DNA of 64,000 nt from Methanomassiliicoccaceae archaeon (GCA_016284295.1 JAEEOP010000034.1:1-64000); one strand, 5' to 3'. Counted from the stretch's first letter, positions 8,601 to 17,551 are shown. A program made the numbers and translations. Notes: generated by a model not told the origin, from the letters alone.

Positions 8601-9650
8601 ATGGACAGGAGCGTCATGAGGGAGACGACCAGGGACTTCACCAGGTACTACAACCCGGAACTCCACGGTGAGCTGAGGCTGGACACCAACACGAACGTCC
8701 TCGGTTCCAACCCAGCTGCGGAGAAGTACCTGCGCGAGAACTCGTGGAACCTCAACGGATACCCCAACACGTACTCCGACGGTCTCAGGCAGGCGCTGGC
8801 TGAACTGTACGGGCTGGAGACGGACAATATCATCGCCGGCAACGGATCTGACGAGATGCTGGATGTCGTATTCAAGACGTTCACCAACATGGGGGACAAC
8901 TCCGTCGTCCCCGTTCCCTCGTACACCCTGTACGATTATTTCGTAAAGCTCAACGGCGGGAAGGTCAACGAGGTCGATCTGACCGAGGACTTCCAGCTGG
9001 ATGTGGACGGCATCGTCAGGAGCGATGCCAAGGTGGCCATCATGCCGTCGCCCAACAACCCCACCGGGAACTGCTTCAGGAGGAAGGACATAGAGGAGAT
9101 CCTCTCCAGGTTCGACGGCATCGTCGTCGTGGATGAGGCGTACACCGAGTATGCGGACGAATCCTTCGTCAGGCGCGTGGAGGAGTTCGACAACCTCATC
9201 GTTCTGAGGACGTTCTCCAAGGCATACGCCATGGCCGCCCTCCGCATAGGATACGCGGTGACCAACAAGTCCCTGGCGGACATGATGCTCTGCGTGAAGA
9301 TCCCCTACTCGCTCAATATGGTGAGCGAGGGAGCGGCCATCGCGGCGGTGAAGGATCAGGAGTTCATCAGGCGCAGCGTGGCCATGGTCAAGGAGCAGAG
9401 GCCCAAGCTCGATGCAGGTCTGAGGAAGCTGGGCTTCGAGACGTTCCCATCGGATTCCAATTTCATACTCGCCAGATCGCCAGTGGACCACAAGGTCCTG
9501 GTGGACGGTCTCAAGCAGCGCGGCGTCCTCATCAGGGACTTCGGCGCGAAGCGCAGGACAGAGAACTGCGTCAGGACGACAGTCGGCACCGAGAAGGACA
9601 ACAGGCTTCTTCTGGAGAAGGCTGAAGAGGTGATCTCAGGATGCCGCTGA
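8601..9650 (+). CDS. hisC: Histidinol-phosphate aminotransferase
   Basis: HisC is a PLP enzyme that makes histidinol phosphate from imidazole-acetol phosphate. The 349-aa protein has the fold-type I signature: GNGSDEMLD (phosphate binding), SPNNPTGN, VVDEAYTEY (Asp pairing with the PLP nitrogen) and TFSKAYAMAALRIGY with the PLP lysine near residue 207. It lies one base after hisG and overlaps hisH by 10 bases, so it is translated from the same operon. Confidence 0.95.
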   Translation: MDRSVMRETTRDFTRYYNPELHGELRLDTNTNVLGSNPAAEKYLRENSWNLNGYPNTYSDGLRQALAELYGLETDNIIAGNGSDEMLDVVFKTFTNMGDNSVVPVPSYTLYDYFVKLNGGKVNEVDLTEDFQLDVDGIVRSDAKVAIMPSPNNPTGNCFRRKDIEEILSRFDGIVVVDEAYTEYADESFVRRVEEFDNLIVLRTFSKAYAMAALRIGYAVTNKSLADMMLCVKIPYSLNMVSEGAAIAAVKDQEFIRRSVAMVKEQRPKLDAGLRKLGFETFPSDSNFILARSPVDHKVLVDGLKQRGVLIRDFGAKRRTENCVRTTVGTEKDNRLLLEKAEEVISGCR

Positions 9651-10246
9651 ACATCTCCATCACCGACTACGGAGTGGGGAACCTCTACTCCATCAAGCAC
9701 TCCCTGATGAACTGCGGAGCCAATGTCACCATCGTCGATGACATCCGCGACGTGCTGGATGCGGAATGCATCGTTTTCCCCGGGGTCGGAGCGTTCGACA
9801 GGACGATGGAGAAGCTCATACCCTACAGGGAGGAGATCTGCAGGATGCTGGCCGACGGAACGCCCGCATTGGGGATATGCATAGGGATGCAGATCCTGTT
9901 CAAAGGCAGTGACGAGGGCACATCGCCCGGTCTCGGATTCTACGACGGCCGTGTCAGGAAGCTCGACTGCAGGATGATCCCCCACATGGGATGGAACCAG
10001 GTCGTCACCGACGATCCTCTGTTCGACGGCATCGCTGACAACAACTTCTACTTCGTGCACTCCTACTACGGGAAGCCAGAGGACGATTCCCTCACGATCG
10101 GCACCACCGAGTACGAGGGCAAGACATTCCAGTCCTTCTTCAGGAAGGGCAACACCTACGGTACCCAGTTCCACCCGGAGAAGAGCAGCGTCTCCGGCAG
10201 GAGGTTCCTCCAGAACTTCATCACCTTCGCGGAGGGTCAGCTGTGA
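9641..10246 (+). CDS. hisH: Imidazole glycerol phosphate synthase, glutaminase subunit
   Basis: HisH hydrolyses glutamine and passes ammonia to HisF. The 201-aa class I amidotransferase has the nucleophile Cys80 in GICIGMQILF and the partner His-Pro-Glu (FHPEKS) near residue 182; the oxyanion region FPGVGAFD is also present. It overlaps hisC upstream and hisA downstream. Its partner hisF is not in this window. Confidence 0.96.
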   Translation: MPLNISITDYGVGNLYSIKHSLMNCGANVTIVDDIRDVLDAECIVFPGVGAFDRTMEKLIPYREEICRMLADGTPALGICIGMQILFKGSDEGTSPGLGFYDGRVRKLDCRMIPHMGWNQVVTDDPLFDGIADNNFYFVHSYYGKPEDDSLTIGTTEYEGKTFQSFFRKGNTYGTQFHPEKSSVSGRRFLQNFITFAEGQL

Positions 10247-10956
10247 GGATCATCCCCGCTGTCGATGTCATGGACCATCAGGTGGTCCAGCTGGTAGGGG
10301 GAAAACCCGGAAGTCAGCAGATTGTCATACCCGATCCGATGAAGGTCGCATCCTCATGGATCGAGAAGGGCGCGGATTACCTCCACCTTGTAGATCTGGA
10401 TGCCGCGTTCGGCAAGTCGAACAACCTCGAGGTCTTCAAGAGGATAACGAAGGAGCTCGGAGTCCCTACCGAGATCGGAGGGGGCATCAGGGACAGGGAG
10501 ACCATCGACGATCTGGTGTCCGCAGGAGTGGACAGGATCATAGTCGGGACCAAGGCGGTCAAGGAGCCCGAGTGGCTCGAGGAGATGGCCGACCTGCATC
10601 CGGGAAAGATCGTCCTGTCCATGGACACCAAGGCCGGCAAGATCGCCATCAAGGGCTGGCAGGAATCAGCGGGCATGAGCATCGAGGACATGTTCGACAG
10701 GATCAGGGACCTCCCTCTTGCCGCGGTCCTCAACACCAACGTCGACGTCGAAGGTCAGCGCAAGGGGATCGATGAGAAGCAGGCGAGGGACTTCATTGGC
10801 AGATGCCCGTGCAAGGTCATCGCTTCCGGAGGGGTCACGTCGCAGGAGGATGCGAGGATACTCTCGTCGGCTGGAGCGGAATCCGCCGTCGTCGGCCTCG
10901 CGGTGTACACGGACGTCATAAGACCTTGGACTTGGGACACTCCGTGGCATGTTTGA
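10243..10956 (+). CDS. hisA: Phosphoribosylformimino-AICAR-phosphate isomerase
   Basis: HisA is a TIM-barrel isomerase of histidine synthesis. The 237-aa protein has the catalytic aspartates in IPAVDVMDHQVVQLVGG and VLSMDTKAG and phosphate-binding loops EIGGGIRDRE and IASGGVTS. It begins with GTG at 10243, overlapping the hisH stop. The last residues (IRPWTWDTPWHV) are atypical. It is the last gene of the local hisGCHA cluster; the other his genes are elsewhere. Confidence 0.95.
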   Translation: MRIIPAVDVMDHQVVQLVGGKPGSQQIVIPDPMKVASSWIEKGADYLHLVDLDAAFGKSNNLEVFKRITKELGVPTEIGGGIRDRETIDDLVSAGVDRIIVGTKAVKEPEWLEEMADLHPGKIVLSMDTKAGKIAIKGWQESAGMSIEDMFDRIRDLPLAAVLNTNVDVEGQRKGIDEKQARDFIGRCPCKVIASGGVTSQEDARILSSAGAESAVVGLAVYTDVIRPWTWDTPWHV

Positions 10957-11068
10957 GCGATTCCTTCGGTAACACGATTTTGTTAGTGTCTTCATACAGT
11001 CAATATTAACACTCCTTTTTAGTTCTCTTTATATGACATGAGGTAATTGTGAAAATGGAGTTGGCGAA

Positions 11069-11635
11069 TTGAAAATACCATGCGAAATTATAGTTTCACA
11101 CGTGCTTCCGGTGGCCAAAGGGGCCATCGCCAAGGAGCTCGTGATGACGCATGGTATGACGCAGGTCCAAGTCGCCAAGCTTTTCGGTGTTACTAGCGCT
11201 GCCGTTTCCCAGTACCTCAAAGGGGTCCGCGAGTGCGACAGCGTCATAGACAGGAGCGCATACAAGGAGGACTTCCATCAGCTCATCAGGGAGTTGGCCG
11301 TCGATATCGTGCACGGTCTGGAGGTCATGCAGGCATTGTGCATCGTATGTTCGTACGCTTTCGAGAGCGGTCTGATAAAGGCGTTATATGTATTCGAAGG
11401 ATATTCGGCTGACGAGATCGGCTTCATGGACGAACCGATCGTACTGCCGTCAGAGAATGATACGAATGAACTCCGATTACGACAACTGTTCTTTGGTGGT
11501 TGGAAGGTTCCAGCCGCTGCACAAGGGTCACATGGATGTCATCAGCAAGTGTGCCGCAGAGTCCGAGCATATTACTATCGGTATTGGAAGCGCGCAATGC
11601 TCCCACACTGCGGAGAACCCGTTCACCGCCGGTGA
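11069..11635 (+). CDS. Archaeal HTH transcriptional regulator whose frame overruns nadM
   Basis: The N-terminal part (MKIPCEIIVSHVLP, helix-turn-helix TQVQVAKLFGVTSAAVSQYLKG at residues 31-52, then CIVC at 91-94) belongs to a widespread small archaeal regulator family of about 110-125 aa with a terminal Cys pair. The start is TTG at 11069 with GGAG eight bases before; a nearby ATG frame stops at once. The frame has no stop at the expected end and runs on to 188 aa, overlapping nadM out of phase by 170 bases. The tail beyond about residue 132 (Arg/His-rich) looks like read-through into an alternate frame. Either the overlap is real or a small indel removed the stop. Confidence 0.75.
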   Translation: MKIPCEIIVSHVLPVAKGAIAKELVMTHGMTQVQVAKLFGVTSAAVSQYLKGVRECDSVIDRSAYKEDFHQLIRELAVDIVHGLEVMQALCIVCSYAFESGLIKALYVFEGYSADEIGFMDEPIVLPSENDTNELRLRQLFFGGWKVPAAAQGSHGCHQQVCRRVRAYYYRYWKRAMLPHCGEPVHRR

Positions 11636-12188
11636 GAGGTACATGATGATCAACAAGTCCCTGAGGGAGGCCGGGATCGACAACTACAGCATCGTGCCCA
11701 TCGAGGACCTCAACAGGTATCCCATCTGGGTGGCCCATGTGGTGTCCCTGGTACCGCCGTTCAGGAGGGTCTATTCCAACAACCCCCTGACCAGGCGCCT
11801 GTTCGAGGAAGCAGGTTTCGATGTCAGGGCATCCCCGCTGTACAACAGGGACATCTTCTCCGGCACGGAGATCAGGAAGAGGATCTGCAACGACGAGGAA
11901 TGGCGCTCCCTGGTGCCCAAGCCTGTGGCCAAGGTCATAGAGGACATCGACGGCGTGAACAGGATCAAGCAGATAAGCAGTGGTTCCGATGGATTCCCGC
12001 TGCGATCCCGTATCGCTCCTCGAGGCCCTGAGGGCCAAGGGCAGGACCATGTCCGCAGCAGAATCGTGCACCGGAGGGATGATAGGTTCGACCATAACCG
12101 ACATCCCTGGCGCATCGGACGTGTTCATGGGCTCGGCGGTGACCTATTCCAACGATGCCAAGGAGAGGGTCCTCGGAGTTTCGCATGA
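11466..12188 (+). CDS. nadM: Nicotinamide-nucleotide adenylyltransferase, archaeal type, with overrunning C terminus
   Basis: NadM joins NMN and ATP to give NAD. The nucleotidyltransferase motif HxGH is in GRFQPLHKGH, and the C-terminal signature is FSGTEIRKRI. Archaeal NadM is normally about 170-180 aa, which here would end near VNRIKQISSGSD. The frame instead continues to 240 aa and overlaps the next gene by 200 bases out of phase; the extra tail is Arg/His-rich and unlike a folded domain. The start at 11466 (MNSDYDNCSLVVGRFQP) is the ATG closest to the conserved core. Function next to a CinA-type NMN deamidase fits NAD recycling. Confidence 0.88.
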   Translation: MNSDYDNCSLVVGRFQPLHKGHMDVISKCAAESEHITIGIGSAQCSHTAENPFTAGERYMMINKSLREAGIDNYSIVPIEDLNRYPIWVAHVVSLVPPFRRVYSNNPLTRRLFEEAGFDVRASPLYNRDIFSGTEIRKRICNDEEWRSLVPKPVAKVIEDIDGVNRIKQISSGSDGFPLRSRIAPRGPEGQGQDHVRSRIVHRRDDRFDHNRHPWRIGRVHGLGGDLFQRCQGEGPRSFA

Positions 12189-12474
12189 TACGCTCCTGGC
12201 CCACGGAGCGGTGAGCGAGGAGACGGCGAGGGAGATGGCCCTCGGTGCGATCAGGGCATACCGCAGCGACTATTCGGTGGCGGTCACCGGCATAGCCGGA
12301 CCGGGCGGGGCCACAGACACCAAGCCTGTCGGCCTGGTGTACATAGCGGTGGCGGACGGCCCGCGCACCGTAGTCGCACGCAACATCTTCAAAGGGGACA
12401 GGGCATCCGTGCGTTCCCAGACGGTGTCGGAGGCGCTGTCGATGCTCAAGGATATGGTGGAGGGAAGATTATGA
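11989..12474 (+). CDS. CinA C-terminal-domain protein, NMN deamidase (PncC-like)
   Basis: This 161-aa protein is a stand-alone CinA C-terminal domain. Characteristic blocks are AESCTGGMIGSTITDIPGASDVFMGSAVTYSN, HGAVSEETAREMALGA and VTGIAGPGGATDTKPVGLVYIA. Stand-alone versions such as PncC deamidate NMN to nicotinic acid mononucleotide, which fits the preceding nadM. The ATG at 11989 is preferred; a GTG at 11980 is possible. It overlaps the following E1-like gene by four bases. Confidence 0.88.
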   Translation: MDSRCDPVSLLEALRAKGRTMSAAESCTGGMIGSTITDIPGASDVFMGSAVTYSNDAKERVLGVSHDTLLAHGAVSEETAREMALGAIRAYRSDYSVAVTGIAGPGGATDTKPVGLVYIAVADGPRTVVARNIFKGDRASVRSQTVSEALSMLKDMVEGRL

Positions 12475-13136
12475 GGTTCGAACGTCAGTTGCCTGTATTC
12501 GGAGAGGAAGGTCAGAATAGGATCATGTCCGCTGTGGTGGGCGTGGTCGGATGCGGAGGTCTGGGGGTGAACGTCATCACGCAGCTCTGCGCTGCCGGCG
12601 TCACCCATTTCATCCTGTGCGACCATAGGACTCCGGAGCTTCCCGATCTGAACAGGCAGTTCATCTATGCCGCGGGGGACTACAGGCCTAAGTCGGTCAT
12701 CTCGGCCGAATGGATCCTAGCTCTCAACCCCAGTGCCGAGGTGCAGTCCAACGCGGAGCCCCTCACAGAGTTGAACGGCGACCTGTTCAGCGGATGCGAC
12801 ATCCTCGTGGACTGCCTGGATTCCAACGAATCCAAACTGATACTGTCCGACCTGGCGGAGAGGATGGGTGTCCCCGTTGTGCACGGCGGGGTCAACGGGC
12901 TGGTAGGACAGATCGCAGTATGCGTTCCCGGAAGGACGAAGAGCCTCAGGGAGGTCGTCGGGGACAAGGCCGATCAGGACATCATAGTCCCCTCGGTAGG
13001 CGCAGCTACCGCCAACATAGCCTCCATGCAGGCGCTGGAAGTCCTGAAGATCATCTCGGGCATCGGCACCGACAACGAGGGCAAGCTCATAACGGTCGAT
13101 ATGAGGTCCTGGACCATCGGCACGGAGACGTTCTAA
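12471..13136 (+). CDS. E1-like adenylyltransferase (ThiF/MoeB/HesA family)
   Basis: E1-like enzymes adenylate the C-terminal Gly of ubiquitin-like sulfur carriers. The 221-aa protein has the nucleotide motif GCGGLGVNV and the Asn/Arg-containing segment LPDLNRQF after the acidic residues that bind ATP (HRTPELPD; the usual first Asp position reads CDH). DCLDSNESK and VVHGGVNGLVGQIAV also match. I see no CxxC zinc pairs and no rhodanese domain, so it is a short HesA/MoeB-like form. A Gly-Gly-ended ubiquitin-like protein is encoded at 25654 and is a candidate partner. Confidence 0.85.
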   Translation: MRFERQLPVFGEEGQNRIMSAVVGVVGCGGLGVNVITQLCAAGVTHFILCDHRTPELPDLNRQFIYAAGDYRPKSVISAEWILALNPSAEVQSNAEPLTELNGDLFSGCDILVDCLDSNESKLILSDLAERMGVPVVHGGVNGLVGQIAVCVPGRTKSLREVVGDKADQDIIVPSVGAATANIASMQALEVLKIISGIGTDNEGKLITVDMRSWTIGTETF

Positions 13137-13169
13137 ACCCTTATCTATGCGCTGTCAGTTCCCAGCATC

Positions 13170-14072
13170 ATGAAGAAGCTCATGACTGGGAAAGTCAAGG
13201 AAGTCTACGAGGTGGATGCGGACACGCTGGAGTTCGCCTACACGGACAACATCTCGGTTTTCGACAAGATCATCCCGTCCCAGATCCCCCACAAGGGCGA
13301 GACGCTGTGCAGGACCGCCAAGTACTGGTTCGGACTGCTCACCAAGGAAGGAATCAACAACCACTTCATCAGCGAGCCCTCCCCCGATAGGATGAGGGTC
13401 AAGAGAGTGGATATCATCAGGGACTACAGCAAGATCGACACGACCACCAAGAACTACCTGATCCCCCTCGAGGTCATCTGCAGGTATTACGCCGCAGGCT
13501 CCCTCATGGACAGGATCAAGTCCGGCAAGGTCAAGGCCGAGGACCTCGGATTCCCTGCGGGCCATGTGGTCAAGGAGGGAGAGAAGCTCCCCAAGCCGTT
13601 CATCGAGTGCACCACGAAGCTGGAGGCCCACGACGAGAACCTCACCGACGAGGAGGCCAAGAAGATGGCCGGACTCACCGACGAGGAGTTTGAGAACATC
13701 AAGAGGACCGTCCTTAGGATCGACGAGATCATCGACAGGGAGGCCGGCAAGAGAGGACTCATCCACTGCGACGGAAAGAAGGAGTTCGCCTTCGACAAGG
13801 ACAGGAAGCTGATGGTCATCGACACCTTCGGTACCCTCGACGAAGACCGCTGGTGGGACGCCGACGAGTTCGCCAAGGGCAGGATTGTCCAGCTGTCGAA
13901 GGAGTTCGTGCGCCAGTACTACCGCGAGACCGGATACCACGAGAAGCTGTATGCGGCCCGCGACGCCGGTCAGGCCGAGCCCGACATACCCGCGCTTCCC
14001 CAGGACATAGTCGACCGTGTCAGCAAGCTGTATGTCGACATGTTCGAGAGGATCACCGGCGAGAAGTTCTGA
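13170..14072 (+). CDS. purC: Phosphoribosylaminoimidazole-succinocarboxamide synthase
   Basis: PurC (SAICAR synthetase) couples CAIR and aspartate in purine synthesis. The 300-aa protein opens with GKVKEVYEV and has SVFDKIIPSQIPHKG, PLEVICRYYAAGS, KREFAFD-like GKKEFAFDKD and VIDTFGTLDEDRWW, all family blocks. A C-terminal extension (about 260-300) is present as in the longer PurC forms. It converges on the UPF0179 gene with the two stop codons adjacent. Confidence 0.95.
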   Translation: MKKLMTGKVKEVYEVDADTLEFAYTDNISVFDKIIPSQIPHKGETLCRTAKYWFGLLTKEGINNHFISEPSPDRMRVKRVDIIRDYSKIDTTTKNYLIPLEVICRYYAAGSLMDRIKSGKVKAEDLGFPAGHVVKEGEKLPKPFIECTTKLEAHDENLTDEEAKKMAGLTDEEFENIKRTVLRIDEIIDREAGKRGLIHCDGKKEFAFDKDRKLMVIDTFGTLDEDRWWDADEFAKGRIVQLSKEFVRQYYRETGYHEKLYAARDAGQAEPDIPALPQDIVDRVSKLYVDMFERITGEKF

Positions 14073-14498
14073 TCAGAGCAGATCGACGTAAACCAATCTC
14101 TCACCCAGGGGGCAGTCGACGTCCCCGTCTACTTTCTGGACGAGGTACTTGCTCCCTGCGGTCTTTCCTATAGGGTGGCATTCACCGTAGTGCTCGCATG
14201 AGATGTTCTTGCATTCCGAGCCCTTGTACGTGATCCTGCTGCCTTCCAGCGCCTGCCTCTTGCCGACGGTGGCCCTGGTGGGGATCTTCTCCACTTCGAC
14301 CACAGAAACGGAATCGCCGTCGTACTCGTGGCATTCGTGCTCCTGGAGCCTTATCGCCGTCACGGTGTATTTTGCACCCTCCTCGAGGTTGAAGCACACC
14401 TTCTGGAATTTGCAGTCGGAGCATTCCTCGATCGGGCCAAGATAATAGAACTCGTATCCGACCTTGGCGCTGTCCTTCCCTACAAGCGTTATCTGCAT
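14073..14498 (-). CDS. UPF0179 family protein (putative metal-binding)
   Basis: This 141-aa archaeal protein matches the uncharacterised UPF0179 family. It is Cys-rich in a conserved pattern: CSDCKFQKVCFNLEEG near the N terminus, HECHEYDG in the middle and CKNISCEHYGEC later, which suggests bound metal, probably zinc or an Fe-S cluster. The ATG at 14498 overlaps the egsA stop, so the two are co-translated; an in-frame ATG eight codons upstream lies within egsA. The role is unknown. Confidence 0.8.
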   Translation of the reverse strand: MQITLVGKDSAKVGYEFYYLGPIEECSDCKFQKVCFNLEEGAKYTVTAIRLQEHECHEYDGDSVSVVEVEKIPTRATVGKRQALEGSRITYKGSECKNISCEHYGECHPIGKTAGSKYLVQKVDGDVDCPLGERLVYVDLL

Positions 14499-15556
14499 CA
14501 GAACACCCCCGTCCTTATGCATACGTCCTCGATGACATCCCTGGGCACTCCGTTGTCACCCAGTATCGTGTACCTGTCTGAGCGTATCTTGTGCGCGTTT
14601 GCAACGGCCTCGATGAACTCATCCTCGGTGAGTCCGAGCTCCGATACCTGTGTGGGCGCACCGATGTTCAGCAGCGCGTGCTTGAGCTCCTCCCAGTCGC
14701 CCTTCTGCAGGTACGATGTCACGATGGATGCGACGCCGCACTGCTCCCCGTGCATGGCCCTTCCGGGATACATGAGGTCGATGGTGTGGGAGATCATGTG
14801 CTCCGAACCGCTGGTCGGCCTGGAGCTCCTGGCGACCGACATGGATATCCCCGATACGATGATCGGCTTGATGGCCAGCCAGACGCTCTCCTCCAGGTTG
14901 GGCCTGATGAAGTCCGCGGCATCCATCATGGATTCCGCCGCGAACAGCGAGAAGGAGTATGCAGACCTGCTGAAGCTCTCATCCCTCAGGTTGGAGGCGA
15001 GCTTCCAGTCGCGGAGCGCGCTGAAGTTGGAAAGCACATCCGCGCACCCGGATGCCAGGAAGCGGTAGGGGGCCTTGAAGATGATGCTGGTGTCGGCGAT
15101 CACTCCCATTGGTGATGCGCCCTCGATGGATTTGCTCCCATTGTCGGACTTGATCGAGGCCCTGTTGGATGCTATGCCGTCATGGGCCGCGGACGTGGGG
15201 ATGCTGATGAACGGGAGGTTGAGATGCATCGATGCGATCTTGGCGATGTCGATCTTGCTGCCGCCGCCGACCGCAAGTATGAATGTGGAGCCGAATTCCT
15301 TGATGCGTTCCTCTGCCTTCTCGATGTTCTCAACGGTGGCGTTGCCTGTGATGCACGTGTCGATGTCGTATCCGTCAAGGTATTCCTGGACGGCCTTCCC
15401 TGCGGCCTTGTCCGTGGTCTCCCCGGTTATGATGGTGCCGGTGCTTCCGCTGTGGATGTTGATGCAGATGTTCTTCACCTCTTCGAGAACATCGTGCCCG
15501 GCGATGATGTTCCTCGGGAATTCCACCATCTTCGCTTTAAGGAAATCTTTGTGCAT
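14498..15556 (-). CDS. egsA: sn-Glycerol-1-phosphate dehydrogenase
   Basis: This enzyme reduces dihydroxyacetone phosphate to glycerol-1-phosphate, setting the stereochemistry of archaeal membrane lipids. The 352-aa protein belongs to the Zn-dependent GldA/AraM superfamily: NAD-binding AVGGGSKIDIAK, IPTSAAHDGIASNRAS, and metal ligands in GSEHMISHTIDL and MHGEQCGVAS. The ATG at 15556 follows GAGGTGG. The AT-rich, TATA-like sequence just upstream (CTTATAACTTGTCG on the minus strand) is the likely promoter. Confidence 0.95.
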   Translation of the reverse strand: MHKDFLKAKMVEFPRNIIAGHDVLEEVKNICINIHSGSTGTIITGETTDKAAGKAVQEYLDGYDIDTCITGNATVENIEKAEERIKEFGSTFILAVGGGSKIDIAKIASMHLNLPFISIPTSAAHDGIASNRASIKSDNGSKSIEGASPMGVIADTSIIFKAPYRFLASGCADVLSNFSALRDWKLASNLRDESFSRSAYSFSLFAAESMMDAADFIRPNLEESVWLAIKPIIVSGISMSVARSSRPTSGSEHMISHTIDLMYPGRAMHGEQCGVASIVTSYLQKGDWEELKHALLNIGAPTQVSELGLTEDEFIEAVANAHKIRSDRYTILGDNGVPRDVIEDVCIRTGVF

Positions 15557-15680
15557 TGCTCCACCTCTTCGACAACGTATAGGCGACAAGTTATAAAGCC
15601 CATACATCCAAAACGGGCATCCTGGCGGTCATGAGGGATGTGTCAGACATCTATTATATCGGCCCGCCGATTCCTCATGC

Positions 15681-16220
15681 ATGGTGTCTGTGACAATCAT
15701 ATGCGGTTCGGCGGATGTCGATGGAGTCACCATCAGGATGTGCAATCATGCTGGCCGGATCCTGTCCGACCGCGGTTGCGATGTCAGGACGTTCATCGTC
15801 TCGCGCATGGACATTGGGCACTGCAGGGACTGCAGGGGATGCTCCGACGGGAGATGCGTCATCGAGGACGATATGTCGCAGATCTACGATTCGATCTCGT
15901 CATCCGACCTGCTCGTGCTCGCGACACCGCTGCATTTCAGTGCGCCGTCATCCCTTCTGAAGACCGCCATGGACCGTCTGCAGCCGTATTGGTACGATGC
16001 TGCCCTGCCGCATCCGAGATTCTGCATAGGGCTGCTGTGCGGAGGAAGCAAAGAACCGTTCTTCGAGGTGACCGAGAGGATCCTCCGTTCCATGTGCCTG
16101 ACGATAGGCATGAGGTACCTGGGCTCCGCGAAGATCCCGGATACGGATTCGGGCGATGTGGATGTAGGGTCCGCTGTGAGCGACCTTATGGCATCTGTCA
16201 GAGAAGATATGGGGTTATGA
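15681..16220 (+). CDS. Iron-sulfur flavoprotein / NADPH-dependent FMN reductase family
   Basis: This 179-aa flavodoxin-fold protein has an N-terminal FMN phosphate loop (ICGSADVDGVTIRM) and the compact Cys cluster GHCRDCRGCSDGRC (Cys48, 51, 54, 59) typical of iron-sulfur flavoproteins in methanogens. ATPLHFSAPSSLLKTAMDRL follows as the second flavin-contact block. Such proteins serve electron transfer and oxygen defence. Its 3' end overlaps the convergent gene at 16198 by 23 bases. Confidence 0.82.
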   Translation: MVSVTIICGSADVDGVTIRMCNHAGRILSDRGCDVRTFIVSRMDIGHCRDCRGCSDGRCVIEDDMSQIYDSISSSDLLVLATPLHFSAPSSLLKTAMDRLQPYWYDAALPHPRFCIGLLCGGSKEPFFEVTERILRSMCLTIGMRYLGSAKIPDTDSGDVDVGSAVSDLMASVREDMGL

Positions 16221-16923
16221 CGTGCTTGTGCCCTTCCAGACGGGAGGGGTTGTCCACGAACGGGATGGTCGAGGGGTAGTCGGAGGCTATGATGGACCAC
16301 GTGTACGCGTCAACGCTGTCGTCAGTGTCCAGCACGCAGTTGCGGTAATAGCCGAGGTCCACGAGCTTGTCCAAAACCGCGGTGACATCGGTCCTCCTGC
16401 GTCCGCGTATGACCGCCTTCCCTTTGCTGACGAATATCACGGGCACGACCGAATCCGACACATCGATGATGTCCTTGAGTTCGTAATCGTTGTAGATCAT
16501 GTGGTAAGGGGCGAGCACGAACGTGGCATCCCTGTTGAACGCATCGAAGACGTCGTCGACGGTGTTGATGCATGTCATGAACCACACGTCCGCTCCGGGG
16601 ATCCTGAGGTGCTTCATGACCTTCTCCGAGAACCCCCTCTGGGCGAAGCTGTTGCAGTCCATGACGACGACCGGCTGCCTGATCTCTCTGTTGATCGCTT
16701 CGGGGACCACTTCGGAGAACGGCTTGGCCCTGTCATCCGCTCTCAGGTTCGTCGGTGTGAAATGTCCGTTGGAGACGTGCATGCCATCGTCATCGTAGGT
16801 GGTAAAGAATGCAGGTATCTCCATGCGGTGGCCATCGGCCCGGCGGTATAATACACTTGGCTCGATCATCTCGCCTTTCTCATAGAAAGAACGAAGAGTG
16901 GTATCGCCAGTCGGGTCCGGCAC
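16198..16923 (-). CDS. Hypothetical protein, unrecognised
   Basis: I do not recognise this 241-aa protein. It is soluble, with no signal peptide or membrane helix, and an alpha/beta pattern of hydrophobic strands (VVVMDCNSFA, DVWFMTCINTVDD, ATFVLAPYHMIYND, VVPVIFVSKGKAVIRG). The start is uncertain: GTG at 16923 is the longest, with ATGs at 16869 and 16827 as alternatives. Codon use is like that of its neighbours, so it is likely a real gene of the lineage. Confidence 0.6.
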   Translation of the reverse strand: MPDPTGDTTLRSFYEKGEMIEPSVLYRRADGHRMEIPAFFTTYDDDGMHVSNGHFTPTNLRADDRAKPFSEVVPEAINREIRQPVVVMDCNSFAQRGFSEKVMKHLRIPGADVWFMTCINTVDDVFDAFNRDATFVLAPYHMIYNDYELKDIIDVSDSVVPVIFVSKGKAVIRGRRRTDVTAVLDKLVDLGYYRNCVLDTDDSVDAYTWSIIASDYPSTIPFVDNPSRLEGHKHVITPYLL

Positions 16924-17038
16924 AGGGTCCAGTGATGCCTCATAGATCTAGCAAATACATATTAACGGCGATTACATGGCATGAACAAAGGCAGCGGAAG
17001 CGCATCAGTGCGGTTCCGCAATGCGATCAGGTGTTATT

Positions 17039-17551
17039 ATGCAATTCGACAGGTTGGTCAACGAGCGCTACTCCGTAAGGAAATTCACAGAGGAACCCGT
17101 CTCCGATGAGGAGATCCAGAAGATCCTCGATTCGATATATGTCGCTCCCAGCGGACAGAACAAGCAGCCTCTCAGAGTATGGACGATCAGGAGCAAGGAC
17201 CGTCTTGAAGGTGTGAAGAGGATCACCAAATACCACTACAACGCCCCTCTCACGATAGCCATCTGTGCGGTGCCAGAGGAAGGATGGGTCAGGAAGAGCG
17301 ATGGCAGCAACCACAGCGTGGTGGATGCGGCAGCCGCGACCATGCAGGCCTGGCTGATGGCCGAGGATATCGGACTCGGTGCCGTATGGGTGAGCGATTT
17401 CGATACGAATCTCCAGGACGAGATATTCCCGGAGATGAAGGGGACGGAGCTGGTGGCCATGCTCCAGATTGGCCACATCTCGCCGGAATCCAAGCCTCTC
17501 GGATGGCATTCCAAGAAGAGGGACAGGTCCGAGATGTTCTTCGAGCTTTGA
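17039..17551 (+). CDS. Nitroreductase family FMN oxidoreductase
   Basis: This 170-aa protein has the nitroreductase N terminus FDRLVNERYSVRKF(T), where the Arg-Ser-Arg type motif binds FMN phosphate, then APSGQNKQP and GLGAVWVSDFD. It is at the short end of the family. Such enzymes reduce flavins, nitro groups or quinones with NAD(P)H. The ATG at 17039 starts directly at the conserved FDRL; an in-frame start six codons upstream is less likely. The substrate is unknown. Confidence 0.85.
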   Translation: MQFDRLVNERYSVRKFTEEPVSDEEIQKILDSIYVAPSGQNKQPLRVWTIRSKDRLEGVKRITKYHYNAPLTIAICAVPEEGWVRKSDGSNHSVVDAAAATMQAWLMAEDIGLGAVWVSDFDTNLQDEIFPEMKGTELVAMLQIGHISPESKPLGWHSKKRDRSEMFFEL

